NCBI GenBank assembly: GCA_002377605.1 | Contig: DFQD01000184.1 | Span: 6,194 to 12,825, forward strand | Length of the DNA stretch: 6,632 bases | Origin: Gammaproteobacteria bacterium UBA3498 | GTDB lineage: Bacteria > Pseudomonadota > Gammaproteobacteria > Pseudomonadales > Pseudohongiellaceae | Direction: 5' to 3' | In this document: positions 1 through 6,204 of the stretch, in pieces | Layout: every line of letters starts with the position of its first letter | Position numbering within the stretch: the stretch's first letter is position 1 | The notes under the pieces: generated by a model | The model's database searches: none | Told to the model about the DNA's origin: nothing | Seen by the model: the letters and a program-made list of their open reading frames with translations, nothing else | Translations under genes and position numbers: made by a program

Positions 1-1224
1 GCCAACTATGCTGCCGAACAAGCTGAGGATTTTTATCAGGGGCTGGCGCTGGCACTTGAAGCCATTTTGATTAGCCCAGACTTTATTTTCATCGTCGATC
101 AGCGAGAACCAGACCCGGATCGTCCAGGCTTTGATCGCCTAGATAATTTTTCATTAGCGTCCCGATTAAGTTTCTTTCTTTGGAATGCACCTCCTGATGA
201 TGCTTTGCTAACGGCGGCAGAATCTGGAGATCTATATGATGACGAAACTCTTTTAAGAGAAACTAACCGTATGCTTGCCAGTTCTCGTTTGGAATCTGGC
301 ATGCGGGCTTTCTTCGACGACATGCTGGGGTTCGATGAATTTAACAGCCTAGCTAAAGACCCTTATGTATATCCAATGGTCACAGGTTCGACTTTGCGCG
401 ACGCTCGAGAACAAACCCTGCGAACAATAGTAGATCATCTGATTGTTGGCGATTCTGATTATCGCGACTTATTTACCACGCGAAAAACTTTCATGTCCCC
501 AGCCCTAGGTGTGGTCTATGGCATTCCGACCGGAAATGGTTGGACTTCTTATGTGTTTCCCGATGACAGTCCTCGCCTAGGAATATTAACCCATGTGAGC
601 TTTTTGGCGGCTAATTCTCATGCGGTTAGGAGTTCTCCCACATTGAGAGGTCAGGCATTGAGGGAGCGATTTCTCTGCCAACTGGTTCCAGATCCACCTC
701 CTAATGTAGATTTTTCACTTTTAGAAGAAGCAGAAAATGCACATACTGCACGCGAACGGCTGGCGGTGCACAACACCAATCCATCTTGTGCAGGATGCCA
801 TTTAATTACAGATCCCATGGGCCTTTCCCTGGAAAATTTCGATGGCGCAGGTCGTTTCCGTGAGACTGAAAACGGGGCTGAGCTAGATATAAGTGGTGAA
901 CTGGATGGGGTGTTTTATGATGATATTGAAGGCCTCACACTAGCAGTAAGAGATCATCCGAAGCTCCCGAATTGCCTGGTAAACCGGCTTTTCGCCTATG
1001 GCACAGGCGGGCCCGCATCTCTGAAGCACGACCGGGATATCATTATTTGGCTCGAAAATCGCTTCGTCGCAAATGAATACAAGCTAACTGCACTATTGCG
1101 GGATTTAATTATTAGTAAGGCGTTTTCGACTGTGAGAACGGTCGATTCTCAGGGTAAAATGGGTTTTAGCGAGTCTACAGCAGAGCCATTTAGGCTTCCG
1201 GAACCAAATTTCAACTCACTGTAG
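1..1224 (+). CDS. DUF1592/DUF1588/DUF1585 domain protein with CxxCH motif (5'-truncated by window)
   Basis: The reading frame is open from base 1, and the residues before the first in-window ATG (67) already match the family, so the true start lies upstream. In order, the 407 visible residues contain: the end of a DUF1595-like region (a 'LEAILISPDFIF' stretch); DUF1592 (about residues 48-175, with 'RLSFFLWNAPPDDALL' and 'RMLASSRLESGMRAFF'); DUF1588 (about 185-290, with 'LRGQALRERFLCQLVPDPPP' and 'NPSCAGCHLITDPMG'); and DUF1585 (about 300-378, with 'LPNCLVNRLFAYGTGG'). The CAGCH at 787-801 is a c-type haem attachment motif, normally matured in the periplasm. Full-length members usually carry an N-terminal export signal and further domains, which cannot be seen here. 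These proteins are habitually encoded next to DUF1552 proteins, as here (32-base gap). The biochemical function is not established; a secreted cytochrome-like role is inferred. Family assignment is firm, function is not. Confidence 0.9.
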   Translation, partial: ANYAAEQAEDFYQGLALALEAILISPDFIFIVDQREPDPDRPGFDRLDNFSLASRLSFFLWNAPPDDALLTAAESGDLYDDETLLRETNRMLASSRLESGMRAFFDDMLGFDEFNSLAKDPYVYPMVTGSTLRDAREQTLRTIVDHLIVGDSDYRDLFTTRKTFMSPALGVVYGIPTGNGWTSYVFPDDSPRLGILTHVSFLAANSHAVRSSPTLRGQALRERFLCQLVPDPPPNVDFSLLEEAENAHTARERLAVHNTNPSCAGCHLITDPMGLSLENFDGAGRFRETENGAELDISGELDGVFYDDIEGLTLAVRDHPKLPNCLVNRLFAYGTGGPASLKHDRDIIIWLENRFVANEYKLTALLRDLIISKAFSTVRTVDSQGKMGFSESTAEPFRLPEPNFNSL

Positions 1225-1256
1225 CACTTTAGCAGAGATAACGTGATTGGGATGGA

Positions 1257-2591
1257 ATGAATAAGCTTAATCGTCGCAAGTTCCTGAAAGGCGCACTAAA
1301 CGGTGGGGTTATTACTGTTGGGCTGCCACTATTGGACATATTTCTCAATGACAACGGTACAGCCTATGCTGATGGCACGCCAATACCGATGCGCTTTGGT
1401 ACTTGGTCTTGGGGGCTGGGTATGAGTGAATCGATTTTTGTGCCAAAGAAAACCGGCGCAAATTTCGATCTGCCGGAAGAAATCGCTGCCCTTGCCCCTA
1501 TTCAGGATCACATTAATCTTTATACCAATTTCCATGTTTTTAAAGACGATGCTCCCAATCTCTGTCATCACTCTGGTTGGGTAGTGCTTCGCTCTGGAAT
1601 CGCGCCGATGACTTCCCAAAATAAACCGGGAGAAACAATCGATGTAGCAGTATCAAGGCAGATTGGTAATGCAACTCGGTTTCGCAGCCTAAGCGCCACC
1701 GCTACCGGCGATAATCGCAATAGTTTTAGTTATGAAGGTGGTAATTCTGTAAATGCACCTGAGTGGTCACCGCTAAGGTTTTATCAACGACTATTCGGTG
1801 AAGAATTTCAAAATCCGAATTCTGAAACTTTTACTCCAGACCCTAAAGTAATGGTTCGAAAGAGTGCGCTCTCTGCTGTGCAAGAAGATACAAAAAAATT
1901 GGAACAAACTTTAGGAGCAAATGATCGTGCTCGACTCGATCAATACTTTACTGGCTTAAGAGATCTTGAGCGTCGTTTTGATTTGCAATTGACTAAACCA
2001 GATCCCCGCGAAGCCTGCATTGTATTGGAAGAACCAGAAATACTTCCTACTGGGCTTGATGCAGATCTTGTTGCTAAGCGCCATCGTATGATGACAGATT
2101 TAATGCTAATGGCTGTTGCCTGTGATCAGACTCGCGTGTTTAACATGTTTTATGCGCATGCTTTCTCTTCAACAATTAAACCTGGCTATGATAAGCCACA
2201 CCACACCGCAACCCACGAGGAAGCAGTGGACGCAGAACTCGGATATCAGCCGAATGTGTCTTGGTTTACTCGACGCGCGATGGATGAATGGGCTTACTAT
2301 GTAGATGCGTTGGCGAATTTTAAAGAAGGAGACGGTTCTCTTCTTGATAACAGCTTCATCTATGCAACTACAGACCAGTCTTTTGCAAAACTTCATGCAA
2401 TCGACGGCATACCAATGTTTAGTGCCGGTGCCGCCGGTGGAAGAGTTAAAACTGGACTCCATATCGATGGTGGTGGTTCGCCAGGTTGTCGACTGGGTTA
2501 TACAGCTCAAAAGTTAATGGGGCTCGACATCGAATCATGGGGCGATAAGAGTAATACCACCTCGAGTGAGATTGGTGAAATTCTGGTTTAA
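1257..2591 (+). CDS. DUF1552 family protein, Tat-exported
   Basis: This is a 444-residue protein of the DUF1552 family, whose Pfam entry I recall as HXXSHH. The N-terminus 'NRRKFLKG' followed by a hydrophobic stretch (about residues 15-30) is a twin-arginine signal, which implies export in a folded state. Family landmarks are visible: 'IDVAVSRQIGNATRF' (128-142), 'FYQRLFGEEF' (175-184), a helical segment with 'LGANDRARLDQYF' and 'LRDLERR' (219-240), 'HRMMTDLMLMAVACDQTRV' (276-294), 'EGDGSLLDNSFIYATTDQS' (357-375) and a glycine-rich 'SAGAAGG' (389-395). The length is typical for the family. At the signature site, residues 315-321 read H-H-T-A-T-H-E where relatives usually have H-H-x-x-S-H-H. 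The ATG at 1257 has a weak GGGA site a few bases upstream, and the Tat motif directly after it supports this start. The gene pairs with the DUF1592-type gene upstream; the reaction is unknown. Confidence 0.93.
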   Translation: MNKLNRRKFLKGALNGGVITVGLPLLDIFLNDNGTAYADGTPIPMRFGTWSWGLGMSESIFVPKKTGANFDLPEEIAALAPIQDHINLYTNFHVFKDDAPNLCHHSGWVVLRSGIAPMTSQNKPGETIDVAVSRQIGNATRFRSLSATATGDNRNSFSYEGGNSVNAPEWSPLRFYQRLFGEEFQNPNSETFTPDPKVMVRKSALSAVQEDTKKLEQTLGANDRARLDQYFTGLRDLERRFDLQLTKPDPREACIVLEEPEILPTGLDADLVAKRHRMMTDLMLMAVACDQTRVFNMFYAHAFSSTIKPGYDKPHHTATHEEAVDAELGYQPNVSWFTRRAMDEWAYYVDALANFKEGDGSLLDNSFIYATTDQSFAKLHAIDGIPMFSAGAAGGRVKTGLHIDGGGSPGCRLGYTAQKLMGLDIESWGDKSNTTSSEIGEILV

Positions 2592-3936
2592 TTTTTCTCC
2601 TGCCTATAGAACTTGCCTGTTAGCACTAACAGGCTTGTGTTGCACCTTTTCAATTTCTATAGCTGCAGATCTAGAAGCCTATCGAGAGGTTGCTATGCCA
2701 TCTGGATTTCAGGTCGTGGTTAATGAACTGGAAGGCCCGGTGTTTGCAACTGACACAGGTCAGACACTCTATAAATGGCCTCTTGAAGGTTTACGCAATG
2801 GGTACAGTGGTGAAGCACCAGGAATTCCTGCTTGTTATGAGGAAGTCTTAACTGTTACTGCTGGATTAATGAGTCCTTATCCGGCAGGAATAAAGTTGCC
2901 AGAACTGGATAAACGCAAAAGTTGTGTTGATTTGTGGCCACCGGTGTACGCCGATGAGGAAGCTGAAGCAATTGGAAAGTGGACTATTGTTGAGCGCAGA
3001 GATGGTTCAAAACAGTGGGCCTATGACGAGCAGCCCCTATATACTTCGATTCGTGACATGCAACCCGGTGACGTTTTGGGGGGCACTACTCGCAGTTCGA
3101 GAGGAGATTCGCCTGCATATCGCGTACCTATAAGCCCACCACCCATGTTACCTCCTGGTTTTGCCATAAAGCCGACTGCAATCGGGCGTATGTTAACCAC
3201 AGACTTAAATGAGTCCGTTTACAGCTTCGCCGCAGATACCGCCAAGAGTGCAGCCTGTACTGAAGAATGTCTGGTTAACTGGAAACCAGTTAGCGCGCCA
3301 GGTTTAGCCAGAGAGCAAGGAGAATGGACATTGTTGGAGCGCTCACCCGGTGAACGGCAGTGGGTTTTTCGCGGTAAGCCACTTTATACCTACGTACTGG
3401 ATACGGATTCTTGGAGTCAGGAGGGAAGCGATATTCCTGGTTGGGATAACGTTTTCACTCAACCTGCTCCTGAACTGCCTGCTAGTTTTACTGCCCAGTT
3501 AACCATTGCCGGCAATGTGCTAGCAGATAAAAACGGCAGAACTATTTATAGATATTTTTGCGGAGAAGATTCTCAGGATCAATTTAATTGCGACCATCCT
3601 GATGAAACCCAAGTGTATCGTTTAGCTATGTGTGGAGCGGGAGATGCAGACAAGTGCTTAAGCTATTGGCCATACGTAATGGCAGGTGAAGAAGAGCAAA
3701 GTCCTAATAGAACCTGGCAGATTAAGAATATAGACCCTATGACTGGCCGTTACGTATCAGCGGATGATAATGATGCATTTCGGGTTTGGACCTATCGAGA
3801 TAGGCCGGTGTATTTGTTTGGTGGCGACAAAGTAATTGGTGATGTTAATGGCGGTGGTACCGGTGAATGGCGTGGCAAGCGCAATGGTCTTAGGGCTTTC
3901 TGGTTGCGTGATGATTTTATGGGTGGAATTTTGTGA
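2566..3936 (+). CDS. Secreted COG4315/PF03640-like protein with three repeat units
   Basis: This 456-residue protein begins with GTG inside the end of the DUF1552 gene (26-base overlap). A TTG at 2572 and a GTG at 2575 are in-frame alternatives, and the latter gives a more typical MKFW signal start. No ATG precedes the signal peptide, so a non-ATG start is required. Residues 15-34 are hydrophobic and end in 'SIAA', a plausible Sec cleavage site; there is no proper lipobox. Three units follow, at about residues 45-187, 196-298 and 304-447. Each has a Y-x-aromatic-x-x-acidic-type motif near its start, a 'C...W.P' or 'C..YWPY' segment, then 'W.....DG..QWAY' or similar, and a second Y-containing motif. 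This matches the COG4315 description (conserved Yx(FWY)xxD motif, function unknown). Cysteines are at 90 and 120, 231 and 235, and 332, 342, 356 and 364, suggesting disulphides within units. Role unknown; the export and operon position suggest an envelope partner of the upstream proteins. Confidence 0.85.
   Translation: MRLVKFWFNFSPAYRTCLLALTGLCCTFSISIAADLEAYREVAMPSGFQVVVNELEGPVFATDTGQTLYKWPLEGLRNGYSGEAPGIPACYEEVLTVTAGLMSPYPAGIKLPELDKRKSCVDLWPPVYADEEAEAIGKWTIVERRDGSKQWAYDEQPLYTSIRDMQPGDVLGGTTRSSRGDSPAYRVPISPPPMLPPGFAIKPTAIGRMLTTDLNESVYSFAADTAKSAACTEECLVNWKPVSAPGLAREQGEWTLLERSPGERQWVFRGKPLYTYVLDTDSWSQEGSDIPGWDNVFTQPAPELPASFTAQLTIAGNVLADKNGRTIYRYFCGEDSQDQFNCDHPDETQVYRLAMCGAGDADKCLSYWPYVMAGEEEQSPNRTWQIKNIDPMTGRYVSADDNDAFRVWTYRDRPVYLFGGDKVIGDVNGGGTGEWRGKRNGLRAFWLRDDFMGGIL
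3922..3927 (+). promoter_or_regulatory. Probable ribosome binding site for the 3936 gene
   Basis: GGTGGA lies 8 bases before ATG 3936, inside the end of the preceding gene, and resembles GGAGGA. It favours the ATG at 3936 over the GTG at 3933, which would leave only 5 bases. This is a moderate match and not decisive. Confidence 0.4.
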
Positions 3937-5000
3937 TGGAACGGGTGTCACTTTTTACAGTTAATTTCCTTACGCTATTCTTCCTAGGAATCAGTGTTGC
4001 TTCAGGACAGACCGGCAAGCTGGAAAATCGTTCTATCGGCTACGTTATGACTGATTTATTCTGGTCAGTTTATCAGACTCCTTCAGCTGAAGAATGCCCA
4101 CGAGGATTCAACGACGGCCCTCGCGAGCAATTCGAACAGCTGTTTCCTGCGCACGAGCTGCTCTCGGTGGAAGAGACCCAGCTCAAGCAGGAAATTGAAA
4201 CTTGGCACCCCACGACGGAACCAGATGGATTCGAATTTCTCGAGGTAGAGGGAAGATTGTCCTGGGGGCTTAATCTGGATGAGAGAGTGGATGACAACGA
4301 TTTTAATCATCCTGATGGAACACCGGGAATTGATAATGAAGTTTATCGCGCCGTTGGTTGCATCATTGGTTTTCGTGGCCCGGATGGTGTTGAGTTTATT
4401 TTCCAGAATAAAGCCATACTTGATCGTCGTTATAATCGCATGATGATTGAGTTAAGCGGGGTAGATGATTTACAAAATGACGAGGAAGTAACGGTCACAT
4501 GGTACCGAGGCATGGATCGGCTACTTACTGATGCCACGGGGCAAAAAGCCATGGCTGGCGGAACTCAGCGAATTGACTATCGGTGGGGTCAGAGTTTAAT
4601 TCGTGAATCAAAAGGTAAGATTATCGACTCGGTACTGATAACAGAGCCAATTGCTGATCTAGTGATTCCTTGGATGAATTTGAGCGTGCCTTCAATTCAC
4701 ATTTTTAAAGATGCACGCCTACACCTAAATCTGTCGGAAGAAAATGCGAATGGTATTTTGGCCGGTTTTGCTGATGTGGACACGTGGTACTATCAACTAA
4801 TTCGTAATGACTCGACTCATCATTTGAGCAACGGTCAGATTTCCGGGATTTCTCTCTACAAAGCTCTGCGGCGGCTCGCAGATGCTTATCCTGATCAAGA
4901 GACAGGTGCTAACACCGCCATCTCGACTTCTCTTGATATTAAAATGACCCAGGTATTCATAAGTCATGATACTGTGGGCGCTATAGCAAGCTCTCCCTAA
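3936..5000 (+). CDS. Exported protein of unknown function
   Basis: This is a 354-residue protein from ATG 3936, which overlaps the previous stop as TGATG; the GTG immediately before, at 3933, is also possible. Residues 4-24 form a Sec signal peptide with a hydrophobic core 'FLTLFFLGISVA' and likely cleavage before Gln25. No lipobox is present. The mature part has no domain I can name with confidence. Visible features are a conserved-looking N-terminal 'AEECPRGFNDGPREQF' (51-66), a charged loop 'DDNDFNHPDGTPGIDNE' (119-135) that resembles a calcium-binding loop, then 'YRAVGCIIGFRGPDG', a likely beta-rich region with 'VTVTWYRGMDRLLTDATG', and 'GGTQRIDYRWG'. Only two cysteines are obvious, in the 'EECP' and 'VGC' stretches. 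It resembles hypothetical proteins I recall from DUF1552/DUF1592 neighbourhoods, but that is memory and unverified. It is probably translationally coupled to the COG4315-like gene and acts in the same exported module. Confidence 0.85.
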   Translation: MERVSLFTVNFLTLFFLGISVASGQTGKLENRSIGYVMTDLFWSVYQTPSAEECPRGFNDGPREQFEQLFPAHELLSVEETQLKQEIETWHPTTEPDGFEFLEVEGRLSWGLNLDERVDDNDFNHPDGTPGIDNEVYRAVGCIIGFRGPDGVEFIFQNKAILDRRYNRMMIELSGVDDLQNDEEVTVTWYRGMDRLLTDATGQKAMAGGTQRIDYRWGQSLIRESKGKIIDSVLITEPIADLVIPWMNLSVPSIHIFKDARLHLNLSEENANGILAGFADVDTWYYQLIRNDSTHHLSNGQISGISLYKALRRLADAYPDQETGANTAISTSLDIKMTQVFISHDTVGAIASSP

Positions 5001-5027
5001 CTATCAATTTAGGCCATGAATTTCCGA

Positions 5028-5033
5028 TAAAAT
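5028..5033 (+). promoter_or_regulatory. Possible promoter -10 element upstream of the 5112 gene
   Basis: TAAAAT matches the sigma-70 -10 consensus at five of six positions and sits in the only AT-rich stretch of the gap (5027-5040). No convincing -35 hexamer is found at 16-18 bases (the region reads around CAATTT), so the call is weak. A separate promoter is expected here because the 111-base gap ends the run of overlapping genes. Confidence 0.25.
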
Positions 5034-5040
5034 ATATACA

Positions 5041-5067
5041 CTTCTTGCACTAATGGTGCAGACTAAG
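5041..5067 (+). repeat. Small imperfect inverted repeat in the intergenic gap
   Basis: TGCAC (5046-5050) and GTGCA (5056-5060) form a 5-bp perfect stem with a 5-base loop. An outer CTT (5041-5043) and AAG (5065-5067) could add three pairs across an internal loop. There is no following T-run, so it is not an intrinsic terminator. It lies just downstream of the possible -10 element, so it could be a 5'-leader hairpin or an operator for the 5112 gene. Repeats this short also arise by chance. Confidence 0.25.
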
Positions 5068-5100
5068 GCTCAGATCAAATACGCCGCAACATCCTTCATC

Positions 5101-5106
5101 AGGAGG
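5101..5106 (+). promoter_or_regulatory. Strong ribosome binding site of the 5112 gene
   Basis: AGGAGG is a full match to the Shine-Dalgarno core, 5 bases before ATG 5112. It is the strongest such site in the window and fixes the start codon. It suggests higher and independent translation of this gene compared with the overlapping genes upstream. Confidence 0.85.
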
Positions 5107-5111
5107 AAACA

Positions 5112-6131
5112 ATGAAAAAAATACTAGTTGTAGTATCTCTTTTACTTACCCTTGTAATTTCTCTGAAAGCTATCGCACAAGAAGATTATCCGCGCACTCC
5201 GTCAGGCAAGCCTGATTTTAATGGAGATTATGATATTTCCACTTTGACTCCATTCGAGCGGCCTACTTCTTACGGGAACCGTCGGGCCTTGAATGCTGAG
5301 GAAGTGCAAGCGCTTCGAGATCGAGAAATGGGCATACGCGCCCGCGATGCCACAGCGAGCGATCCAGATCGAGATGCTCCTGAGCAAGGCGGTAATATAG
5401 GTTCATATAATGATTTCTGGTTCGATCGTGGTAACGACGGTTTTGTTATCGATGGTGAATACCGAACCTCTATTCTTACTTACCCTGAAAACGGCCGCAT
5501 GCCAGCGCGGACAGAAAGAGGCCAGGCTAAAGCGGACGCCGCGCCAAAATTTGCTTGGCCAGAGCGTGACGGCGCTTGGTGGCTTGAAACAGGAGATCAG
5601 CCTTATGATGGCCCTGAAAACCAAACATTAGCTGTTCGTTGCATCTATCACCAGCCGGCATCAATCCCGATAACACCTCGAGTCTATAATAACCTCAAAA
5701 CGATAGTGCAAACCGATGACTATTTGATGCTTTATATCGAATGGATGCATTGGGCGCGGATTATTCGAATTGACGACGAACACAACTCTGAAACACTCGC
5801 TACATTCGATGGGGATTCTATTGGTTGGTGGGAAGGAGACACATTAGTTGTGGAAACAGTTAATTTTATGGATCAGCCTTATCAACCTTCTGAAGGCAAA
5901 AAAATAATTGAAAGATTTTCTCCTGAACCTGGAGGCGGTTTGATCTACGCGTTTGAAGTTGAAGATGTCGATTACACCGATAGATACGCAGGTGAAATGG
6001 TGTGGCCTCGGTCTGATCAGATCCCATACGAATATGCATGCCATGAAGGCAACTATGCAATGTCAGCGACCTTAATGGGAGCGCGTGTCCGGGAAAGAGA
6101 GCACCGTGAACAAAACGGATCAGAGGACTGA
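5112..6131 (+). CDS. Secreted protein of a widespread unnamed family (GWWEGDTLVVET signature)
   Basis: This 339-residue protein starts at an ATG preceded by AGGAGG. Residues 1-22 are a classic Sec signal ('MKKILVVVSLLLTLVISLKA', then IA and Q, with A-I-A cleavage). The mature N-terminus 'YPRTPSGKPDFNGDYD' (26-41) parallels the 'PRT.DGKPDL.G.W' opening of a large family of exported hypothetical proteins common in Acidobacteriota and environmental Proteobacteria. Further family landmarks are 'NNLKTIVQTDDYLMLYIEWM' (193-212), 'RIIRIDDEH' (216-224), 'GDSIGWWEGDTLVVETVNF' (234-252), 'IERFSPEPGGGLIYAFEVED' (266-285) and 'YEYACHEGNYAM' (306-317). Cys177 and Cys310 are the only cysteines and could pair. 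The length is normal for the family. No catalytic mechanism is known to me. It is separated by 111 bases from the upstream operon and may have its own promoter, so shared function with it is only suggested by proximity. Confidence 0.88.
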   Translation: MKKILVVVSLLLTLVISLKAIAQEDYPRTPSGKPDFNGDYDISTLTPFERPTSYGNRRALNAEEVQALRDREMGIRARDATASDPDRDAPEQGGNIGSYNDFWFDRGNDGFVIDGEYRTSILTYPENGRMPARTERGQAKADAAPKFAWPERDGAWWLETGDQPYDGPENQTLAVRCIYHQPASIPITPRVYNNLKTIVQTDDYLMLYIEWMHWARIIRIDDEHNSETLATFDGDSIGWWEGDTLVVETVNFMDQPYQPSEGKKIIERFSPEPGGGLIYAFEVEDVDYTDRYAGEMVWPRSDQIPYEYACHEGNYAMSATLMGARVREREHREQNGSED

Positions 6132-6170
6132 TAGTTAAGAGTAATATTTATAAGTTGGTTTTATAAAAAA

Positions 6171-6204
6171 TTTCTGACTCAGAGAGGATAAAGGTTGTCA
6201 GAAA
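6171..6204 (+). repeat. 8-bp inverted repeat bracketing the lysozyme-like gene's ribosome binding site
   Basis: TTTCTGAC (6171-6178) and GTCAGAAA (6197-6204) are perfect reverse complements separated by 18 bases. In RNA the loop would contain the Shine-Dalgarno site (6181-6187) and the first two bases of the TTG start, with the third base paired in the stem. This could modulate translation initiation. An 8-bp repeat within this spacing is expected a few times by chance in a window of this size, so only its position makes it notable. Confidence 0.4.
6181..6187 (+). promoter_or_regulatory. Ribosome binding site supporting the TTG start at 6195
   Basis: AGAGAGG contains a GAGG core and ends 7 bases before TTG 6195, a normal spacing. 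It supports the non-ATG start. The next in-frame ATG (6261) would remove the putative catalytic glutamate of the encoded enzyme. Confidence 0.6.

Noticed and set aside
67..69. ATG at 67 as the start of the first gene
   Set aside because: The frame is open to base 1, and the preceding residues fit the end of a DUF1595-like region, so the gene starts before the window.
2169..2510. 113-residue open frame on the minus strand
   Set aside because: It lies wholly inside the DUF1552 gene opposite well-conserved family motifs, has no recognisable domain or ribosome binding site, and is a shadow frame.
2305..2517. 70-residue plus-strand frame inside the DUF1552 gene
   Set aside because: It overlaps the coding of conserved 'EGDGSLLDNSF' and glycine-rich motifs in another frame and shows no independent features.
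4073..4310. Two overlapping minus-strand frames of about 75 residues
   Set aside because: Both are antisense to the exported unknown protein, whose signal peptide and stop/start overlap make the plus-strand reading clearly the real one.
4996..5013. CCTAA / TTAGG inverted repeat with an 8-base loop at the operon end, considered as a terminator
   Set aside because: The stem is only 5 bp, its left arm contains the stop codon, and no T-run follows, so it is too weak for an intrinsic terminator.
5844..6060. Two minus-strand frames of about 65 residues in the 5112 gene
   Set aside because: They are antisense to conserved family motifs and show no start signals or recognisable product.
6147..6167. 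TTTATAA / TTATAAA inverted repeat after the 5112 gene, considered as a terminator
   Set aside because: The 7-bp stem is entirely A-T and is followed by A rather than T residues on the plus strand. It is more likely ordinary AT-rich spacer or promoter-like sequence.
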